Shown here: positions 8,001 to 11,317 of the stretch, in pieces
Layout: each line of letters begins with the position of its first letter
How positions within the stretch are numbered: the stretch's first letter is position 1
Assembly (NCBI GenBank): GCA_013205645.1
Contig: JABMMH010000298.1
Span: 1-11,317, forward strand
Length of the DNA stretch: 11,317 nt
Source of the DNA: Polaromonas sp.
GTDB lineage: Bacteria; Pseudomonadota; Gammaproteobacteria; Burkholderiales; Burkholderiaceae_C
Direction: 5' to 3'
The notes under the pieces: model-generated
Database searches by the model: none
What the model saw: the letters and a program-made list of their open reading frames with translations, nothing else
Told to the model about the DNA's origin: nothing
Made by a program: the position numbers and the translations under genes

Positions 8001-8102
8001 GCGATTGTGGTGATCGGCGGCCTCATCTCGTCCACCCTGTTGACGCTGGTGGTGCTGCCAACTTTGTACCGCTGGTTTGACGAAAAACCTCGCGAAGCCT
8101 GA
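5013..8102 (+). CDS. czcA: Heavy-metal efflux RND transporter, inner-membrane pump (CzcA-like, HME family)
   Basis: Proton-driven metal-ion antiporter of 1029 residues, the normal HME-RND length. GGAG lies inside the end of the adaptor gene, 5 bases before the ATG. The RND plan is complete: TM1 (about 12-30), a first periplasmic loop with VDAFPDVTNVQVQV and SPEEIERFVTVPLE, TM2-6 (about 345-505), TM7 (about 536-556), a second periplasmic loop, and TM8-12 (about 866-1018) with SGPGSEVQRPLAIVVIGG. The proton-relay helix TM4 reads AIGLMVDATVVVVEN (406-420). Asp412 and Glu419 are kept, but the first Asp of the CzcA-type DFG is Ala406, as in CusA. The CusA methionine triad positions align here to Gln571, Glu621 and Glu667, so a Cu(I)/Ag(I) pump looks unlikely. 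A divalent-metal substrate (Zn, Co, Cd or Ni) is inferred; the precise ion is unknown. Confidence 0.92.
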   Translation: MITSMIRAALSQRLVVVVLALVLCAFGLREATRLSVDAFPDVTNVQVQVATEAPGRSPEEIERFVTVPLEIAMTGLPSLVEMRSLNKSGLSIITLVFTDKTDVYFARQLVTERLIEVTPRMPSGIVPVLGPVSTGLGEVYQYTLEKDDDGQRALTPTELSERRTVQDWVARPLLRSIPGVAEINSQGGYVKQYQVQVDPGRLRHYDLSVQQLVQAIGANNSNASGGILPQATEQFLIRGVGLIRSLEDIGNIVVKEQGGVPVFVRDVASVDIGSEVRQGAIIKGGYTEGVSGIVLMTRGGNAKEVVTRVKERVEEINTKGMLPDGLKIVPYYDRTELVDSALWSVGKVLIEGIFLVVVVLFIFLGDVRSSLIVVATLIITPLTTFILMNRYGISANLMSLGGLAIAIGLMVDATVVVVENVYHRLGQSGKSAGERVRTVLSATAEVATPTIFGIAIIILVFLPLMTLQGIEGKMFAPLALTIVMALGVSLVVALVLSPVLCSYFLKGGADHDTRLIAFLKKQYLRLLDGATAKTRLTLSISVGLLLGSLALFPLLGKSFMPTMQEGALTPQINRVPSISLDESIRMEMAAMKSIADVPGVRMVVSKLGRGESPADPAGPNESDPIVLIDPTSERTQNQIDEDIRQRLSSIPGVQIVLSQPIAERVDEMVTGVRSQLAIKVFGDELDSLKSVSEQVARILKSVPGSRDIRIERLSGQQALTIDIDRKAIARHGLNVADVQSIIETAIGGKDVTTLYEGERRYSVSVRFPAQARQSVEAIGNTLLLTPSGAQVPMSSIANITLVDGPAQISRESGKRRVVVGANVEGRDLAGFVAEVQQRIDSDIQLPDGYYFKYGGQFENMERAMATLSVIVPLTIVAIFFLLFLLFNSVKLAGLIILVLPFASIGGLIGLFITGEYVSVPASVGFIALWGIAVLNGVVLVSYIRRLREDGMDVAAAVREGCAQRFRPVMLTATVALLGLVPFLFASGPGSEVQRPLAIVVIGGLISSTLLTLVVLPTLYRWFDEKPREA

Positions 8103-8123
8103 TCTCACATAGCGGGTGAGTTC
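8101..8123. terminator. Hairpin filling the gap between the convergent pump and DUF6671 genes
   Basis: CTCAC (8104-8108) pairs with GTGAG (8116-8120) around a 7-base loop. After one T-T mismatch, GA (8101-8102) pairs with TC (8122-8123). The structure covers the whole 19-base gap and reaches into both stop codons. It is the only candidate terminator for either gene, and it works symmetrically on both strands, but neither side has a T run. Confidence 0.3.
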
Positions 8124-8955
8124 ATGGATTGCAGTTGTCGCATTTGGAGGGGTCTGCAAACGCATCGTTCAAGCGAACCCGTTCTTCGCGATGCGCGCAG
8201 GTTGCGCAAGACCAAATGTCCGCGATGGGCACTCGCGTAGCGCCAAGACAAAGCCGGCATTTCAAACCCGCAGCGTGACCTGTGATCCAAAACCCTGCAG
8301 ACCTGCAGGTTGGACAACTCGAAGCAAGCTTGAGAGTCAGATTTTCTGCGGCACTGCGAATCATCCCTTGGCGCGTTGGATTGCAAAATGCCCTGAGGTC
8401 ACTTTCCACAAAAACCAACCCATGGGACGACAGTTCCTGAGCACAGCGAAAGGCATCGCTGAGTGAGCGCCAGTCGGCAAGACCTTTCCATATTCGAGAG
8501 TCATCCTCGCTATTGGGGCGAAGCATCAAATGGTGCGAAGGGAAATTCGACTTGTCAGCAAAACTCGCCAGCGCACCCAGATCAGACACTAAGCGCTGCG
8601 AGTTTTGTGCTGCACCCTGCGCCATGCCGACGACTTCCAATGGCGCTTCTTCGTCTATGAAAACGATAACTTCTATGTTCCAGGGAATCAGGCCGGCGAA
8701 TGGGTCCATCACAAAGGCCCCTTCGCTGGCAATACCGGCGCGGCTCTTGCCCAGTTCCATCCCTAGACGGCACTTGCGGCGGGCCGCTTCAAGTTGGCTG
8801 CCCGCGCGCGGCACATCCCGCCCAAAGGTGCCCAGTAAATCAGTATCAAACCCGGATACCAGCTCTAAGCGATAGTCCGTGTTCGCTTCAAAGACGGGCG
8901 CCAGAATGCTTTCTTTGCCATGCTGGGTCAAAAGCGTCACGCGTTTATGTGTCAT
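8122..8955 (-). CDS. DUF6671-type protein with two C-terminal zinc-ribbon-like motifs
   Basis: A 277-residue protein with no signal peptide or membrane segment, so probably cytoplasmic. I match it to the DUF6671 family from recalled motifs: IASEGAF (75-81), PWNIEVIVFID (91-101), and ESDLRAFCNPTR (184-195) just before the cysteines. The last 64 residues hold four CxxC pairs: 214/217, 233/236, 250/253 and 272/275. Two consecutive four-cysteine zinc sites are the natural reading. The function is unknown; no catalytic motif is recognisable to me. The ATG at 8955 has no clear Shine-Dalgarno, and another start is possible, but the N-terminal VTLLTQHGKE looks like genuine family sequence. It converges on the pump gene and is not part of that operon, so a role in metal handling would be speculation. 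Confidence 0.7.
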   Translation of the reverse strand: MTHKRVTLLTQHGKESILAPVFEANTDYRLELVSGFDTDLLGTFGRDVPRAGSQLEAARRKCRLGMELGKSRAGIASEGAFVMDPFAGLIPWNIEVIVFIDEEAPLEVVGMAQGAAQNSQRLVSDLGALASFADKSNFPSHHLMLRPNSEDDSRIWKGLADWRSLSDAFRCAQELSSHGLVFVESDLRAFCNPTRQGMIRSAAENLTLKLASSCPTCRSAGFWITGHAAGLKCRLCLGATRVPIADIWSCATCAHREERVRLNDAFADPSKCDNCNP

Positions 8956-9056
8956 TGACTTGTTGCACCAATGGGGTCAACCCACATTCACAGGTGCCAA
9001 CAAAGATAACGTCAATTTGTTGGCTTGTAATATTTAGCTTAGACTTTTCGTGAAAC

Positions 9057-9128
9057 AAAAAACCACTAAGCCTTTAAGCCTTTAAGCCACGCAGGTTGTG
9101 AGGTGGCTTGAGATGCTCTGAAGTGGTT
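9057..9128 (-). terminator. Two-stem terminator of tRNA-Gly
   Basis: On the minus strand, shortly after the tRNA 3' end, an outer 7-bp stem (AACCACT at 9128-9122 with AGTGGTT at 9067-9061) encloses an inner 7-bp stem (AAGCCAC at 9109-9103 with GTGGCTT at 9090-9084, 12-base loop). A run of six T on the minus strand (9062-9057) begins within the last two bases of the outer stem. The T run directly after the stem supports intrinsic termination of the tRNA transcript and possibly of the upstream dehydrogenase operon. Confidence 0.5.
9064..9088. repeat. Short tandem repeat (TTAAGCCT unit, about three copies)
   Basis: An 8-base unit is repeated almost three times in a row (CTAAGCCT, TTAAGCCT, TTAAGCC) in the loop side of the tRNA terminator. 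Each copy could compete for pairing with the GGCTT arm of the inner stem, though only the last extends to the full GCCAC. Probably slippage-derived. Confidence 0.5.
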
Positions 9129-9131
9129 GAG

Positions 9132-9205
9132 TGGAGCGGATAGAGGGAATCGAACCCTCGTGGCTTGCTTGGGAAGCAAGAACTCTACCATTGAGCTATA
9201 CCCGC
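9132..9205 (-). tRNA. tRNA-Gly (anticodon CCC), 3' CCA encoded
   Basis: Read on the minus strand, the cloverleaf is complete. The acceptor GCGGGTA pairs with TATCCGC (one G-U pair). The D stem is GCTC/GAGT, and the anticodon stem CTTGC/GCAAG holds the loop TTCCCAA, so the anticodon is CCC (bases 9173-9171), reading glycine GGG codons. The variable loop is CCAC and the T arm GAGGG-TTCGATT-CCCTC. The discriminator is T, followed by encoded CCA (9134-9132). The 5' end is only 24 bases past the stop of the oxidoreductase gene, so the tRNA could be processed from that longer transcript or have its promoter inside that gene. Confidence 0.96.
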
Positions 9206-9229
9206 GCTGTCTCTGCGTAGGCGAGTATT

Positions 9230-10219
9230 TTAGCTGCCTTCTCGCAGCGTCAAAACAATATTGCCAATGTCTTGTCCGGCCTCGACCGCTTCATGCGCCT
9301 GTGCAATGTCTGCCAGCGCAAAAGACCGGCTGATGGCGTGCTGCAGACGATTGAGCTGAAGCAGGTCGCCGAGTTGCTTCAACGCGGCAGCTCGGTCGGC
9401 TGCTTGCAAGTCGTAGACCAAGAAAAATTTCAGCTCCAGCGAATTCGACAGCATGGTCCTGAAGTTGATAGGCAGGTCTGTCGCCACGTTGGAGCCGTAG
9501 CAGACTACTCGGCCATGAGGCGCGAGTCCGCCGGCTGTCAGCAGCGCGGAGGTGCTTGAAAAATCCATGTCAATGATGATGTCGACGCCTTTGCCGTCTG
9601 TCAGCGTCTTCAGTCGCTCAGCGACAGGCTCTGTTTTGTAGAAAATAACATCGCGCACGCCAGCGGCTTGTGCATGTTTGGCTTTTTCGGCAGAGCCGAT
9701 CGTGCCAATCACATGTGCGCCAGCCAGCGACAAGAGCTGCGACACATAGTGCCCAACCGCCGATGAAGCGGCAATCACCAATACTTTTTTGCCAGCCACA
9801 TCACCACTCAAGCGAACCGCCTGAATCGCTGTCAACGCTGGAATGCCGAGGCAAGCGCCAGCCGCAAAGTCAATGGCGTCCGGCAGGTGTGCGGCTTGCG
9901 CTGAAGGCAAGACGACGAATTCGCTGGCTGTTCCCATGGGGCGTTGCCATTGCGCGTTCCAGGTCCACACGCGCTCGCCGATGCGGCTGGCGGGAACGCC
10001 AGTGCCGATTTGGTCGATGACGCCAGCGCCATCGCTGTGCGGTACGATTTTTTCGTCGGACAACGGCCGGGCGCGGCGTGATTTGACGTCCGAGGGATTG
10101 ACACCCGAGGTCGCCATGCGAATGCGTACTTCGCCGGGACCTGCGACCGGATCAGGCAATTCGCCGACGATCAGAACGTCGCGGGCTTCCCCATTTTTGC
10201 AATACCAAGCTGCGCGCAT
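9230..10219 (-). CDS. Zinc-less MDR oxidoreductase, NADPH:quinone reductase-like
   Basis: A 329-residue medium-chain dehydrogenase/reductase of the quinone-oxidoreductase branch, cytoplasmic and NAD(P)H-dependent. A strong ribosome-binding site AAAGGA sits 5 bases before the ATG. The N-terminal GroES-like domain has LPDPVAGPGEVRIR (21-34), the NPSD motif (41-44) and PHSDGAG (60-66). No structural four-cysteine zinc loop or catalytic Cys/His zinc set is visible. The Rossmann domain begins near KKVLVIAASSAVGHYVSQLL (144-163), in which the usual Gly-rich stretch (GGAGAVG or AAAGGVG) is AASSAVG: only the last glycine remains. The C-terminal ADIAQAHEAVEAGQDIGNIV is the typical family ending. The gene begins 30 bases after the 2-hydroxy-acid dehydrogenase stop, so the two are likely one operon. 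The substrate is unknown; a quinone or an enal/enone is possible. Confidence 0.83.
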   Translation of the reverse strand: MRAAWYCKNGEARDVLIVGELPDPVAGPGEVRIRMATSGVNPSDVKSRRARPLSDEKIVPHSDGAGVIDQIGTGVPASRIGERVWTWNAQWQRPMGTASEFVVLPSAQAAHLPDAIDFAAGACLGIPALTAIQAVRLSGDVAGKKVLVIAASSAVGHYVSQLLSLAGAHVIGTIGSAEKAKHAQAAGVRDVIFYKTEPVAERLKTLTDGKGVDIIIDMDFSSTSALLTAGGLAPHGRVVCYGSNVATDLPINFRTMLSNSLELKFFLVYDLQAADRAAALKQLGDLLQLNRLQHAISRSFALADIAQAHEAVEAGQDIGNIVLTLREGS

Positions 10220-10249
10220 GTCGATCCTTTGATGATTTTGATTGGGCTC

Positions 10250-11317
10250 TCAAAGACGTCTCAATGAAGGCTCAAAGAGCAACCCAGAATGTATGTCGGC
10301 GACTGAACAGGCACCGCTCAGTTGCATGGTACGCGTGAACTCGTCACGCAGTATGGCCAAGGCACGATGCGCGCCTTCTTCGCCGGCGGCTACCGCGCCG
10401 TACAGGGTAGAGCGACCCACCAGCACGCCAGCGGCGCCGAGTGCGATGGCTTTGAAAACGTCCGAGCCACGCCGCACGCCGCCGTCTAGCAACACGGGCA
10501 TGCGGCCATTGACGGCTTGCACGATAGCGGGCAGGGCGTCCAGCGTGGCCACCGCGCCGTCGAGCTGGCGACCACCGTGGTTGGAGACCACCAGTGCATC
10601 GCAACCCATGTCGGCCAAGCGACTGGCATCATCAGGCCGCAAGATGCCTTTAACGATCAACTTGCGCGGCCATTGGTCACGAATTTTTTGCAAGCTGCTC
10701 CAGTCAAAGGCTGGATCGTAGCTGCGGCCAACCGACGACGCTATGGCCGTGGCGTTCTTGGCGTGCATGTCGAGCCCGATCATGTTTTCCATGACCGGCA
10801 TGCCAAAGCGCACGATGTCCGACAGCCATCTTGGGTGGCAGGAAAAGTCCAGCAGGTTCTTAGCGGTGAAACGAAACGGCACCGAGAAGTGATTCCGAAA
10901 ATCGCGTTCGCGTTTGCCGCCCACGGGTAAGTCAACGGTGATCATCAGCGCTTCATAGTCAGCGGCCAACGCCCGTGCGATCAAGCCATCCAGAAACGGT
11001 TTGTTGCGCAAAATATAGGCCTGAAACCAGAGCCGTCCGGGTGCCGCTTTGGCGACTTGCTCGATCGATGCGGTGGCCGCGCTCGACAGCGTGTACGGAA
11101 TATTGGCCGCGACCGCAGCGCGGGCGATGGCGATGTCACCACCTCGCCAGCCAAAGCCGACAGCCCCCGTCGGTGCAATCGCCAAGGGCAGGGCGGCGGC
11201 GTTGCCCAGCAACTGAACGTCGGTCTTCACTTGAGACACGTCCATCAACACTTTGGGCAATAGCCGAAGGCGCCGAAAGGCGGCTTGGTTGTCATCGAGC
11301 GTCAACTCATCTTCAGC
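10250..11317 (-). CDS. FMN-dependent 2-hydroxy-acid dehydrogenase (L-lactate/mandelate type), 5' partial
   Basis: The frame is open to the window edge and begins AEDELTLDDN, the usual sequence about 30-40 residues into this family, so the true start lies beyond 11317. About 355 residues are visible. The family oxidises L-2-hydroxy acids (lactate, glycolate, mandelate) with FMN in a TIM barrel. Visible residues in visible-part numbering: LPLAIAPTG (43-51) at the flavin, WFQAYI with Gln99 and Tyr101, Asp128 in ITVD, Arg136, Lys223 in LIVKGI near FMN N1, catalytic His247 and substrate-binding Arg250 in SNHGGRQLD, and LLDGGVRRGSDV (276-287) at the phosphate. The GFGWRGGDIAIARA and VGGKRERDFRN segments resemble S-mandelate dehydrogenase (MdlB) and LldD more than plant-type glycolate oxidase. 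The exact acid is not determinable here. It is followed by the MDR gene in the same orientation. Confidence 0.9.
   Translation of the reverse strand, partial: AEDELTLDDNQAAFRRLRLLPKVLMDVSQVKTDVQLLGNAAALPLAIAPTGAVGFGWRGGDIAIARAAVAANIPYTLSSAATASIEQVAKAAPGRLWFQAYILRNKPFLDGLIARALAADYEALMITVDLPVGGKRERDFRNHFSVPFRFTAKNLLDFSCHPRWLSDIVRFGMPVMENMIGLDMHAKNATAIASSVGRSYDPAFDWSSLQKIRDQWPRKLIVKGILRPDDASRLADMGCDALVVSNHGGRQLDGAVATLDALPAIVQAVNGRMPVLLDGGVRRGSDVFKAIALGAAGVLVGRSTLYGAVAAGEEGAHRALAILRDEFTRTMQLSGACSVADIHSGLLFEPSLRRL

Noticed and set aside
8960..9050. Promoter for the DUF6671 gene (TTGACG at 9015-9010 on the minus strand)
   Set aside because: The -35 is good, but the sequence at the right spacing (TGTGAA) matches TATAAT at only three positions.
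8103..9205. Genomic island inserted at the 3' end of tRNA-Gly carrying the efflux operon
   Set aside because: The orientation would fit, but I see no second copy of the tRNA 3' end, no integrase and no attachment-site repeat within the window.
9127..9333. Plus-strand 68-codon ORF beginning MSGADRGNRTLVACLGSK
   Set aside because: It is the antisense translation of the tRNA-Gly gene, a well-known spurious ORF type, running on into the antisense of the MDR gene.

Overview
The window looks like the chromosome of a betaproteobacterium, most likely Burkholderiales and probably Comamonadaceae-like. I infer this from the moderately GC-rich coding sequence, the style of the metabolic genes (MetY, an Alr4036-type flavoprotein, an MdlB/LldD-like dehydrogenase) and a tRNA-Gly with an encoded CCA. 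The genus cannot be fixed from the sequence alone.

Layout, left to right. (1) 1-431, plus: the C-terminal part of a pyridoxamine-phosphate-oxidase-like flavoprotein, cut by the window edge. (2) 704-1981, minus: metY, which makes homocysteine by direct sulfhydrylation. It converges on gene 1 across about 270 bp that hold only a hairpin. (3) 1982-2450: a long divergent intergenic region. It holds the AT-rich metY leader (a 4-codon ORF with a strong ribosome-binding site followed by a hairpin), a broken fragment of an IS4-type (DUF4372) transposase too short for routine ORF calling, a set of 9-10 bp-spaced direct repeats, and a candidate promoter for the next operon. (4) 2451-8102, plus: a complete tripartite heavy-metal efflux operon, outer-membrane factor (CzcC-like), lipoprotein periplasmic adaptor (CzcB-like) and RND pump (CzcA-like), tightly spaced and probably translationally coupled. 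(5) 8122-8955, minus: a DUF6671-type protein with two C-terminal zinc-ribbon-like CxxC pairs of pairs, converging on the pump gene. (6) 9132-9205, minus: tRNA-Gly(CCC), with a two-stem terminator. (7) 9230-11317, minus: an FMN-dependent 2-hydroxy-acid dehydrogenase (5' end outside the window) followed 30 bp later by a zinc-less MDR quinone-oxidoreductase-like gene, probably one transcript.

How the genes fit together: the three efflux genes should form an envelope-spanning pump exporting metal ions from periplasm and cytoplasm to the outside. No metal sensor (CzcRS, CnrYXH or MerR type) is present, so regulation must come from elsewhere, perhaps through the direct repeats ahead of the operon. 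The transposase relic directly upstream suggests that the boundary between metY and the efflux operon was once a site of rearrangement. The other genes are ordinary metabolism.

I did not find a clearly new multi-gene system. The points most worth checking are the pump's mixed CzcA/CusA transmembrane motif (uncertain metal specificity), the repeat array ahead of the operon, the transposase relic, and the metY leader.
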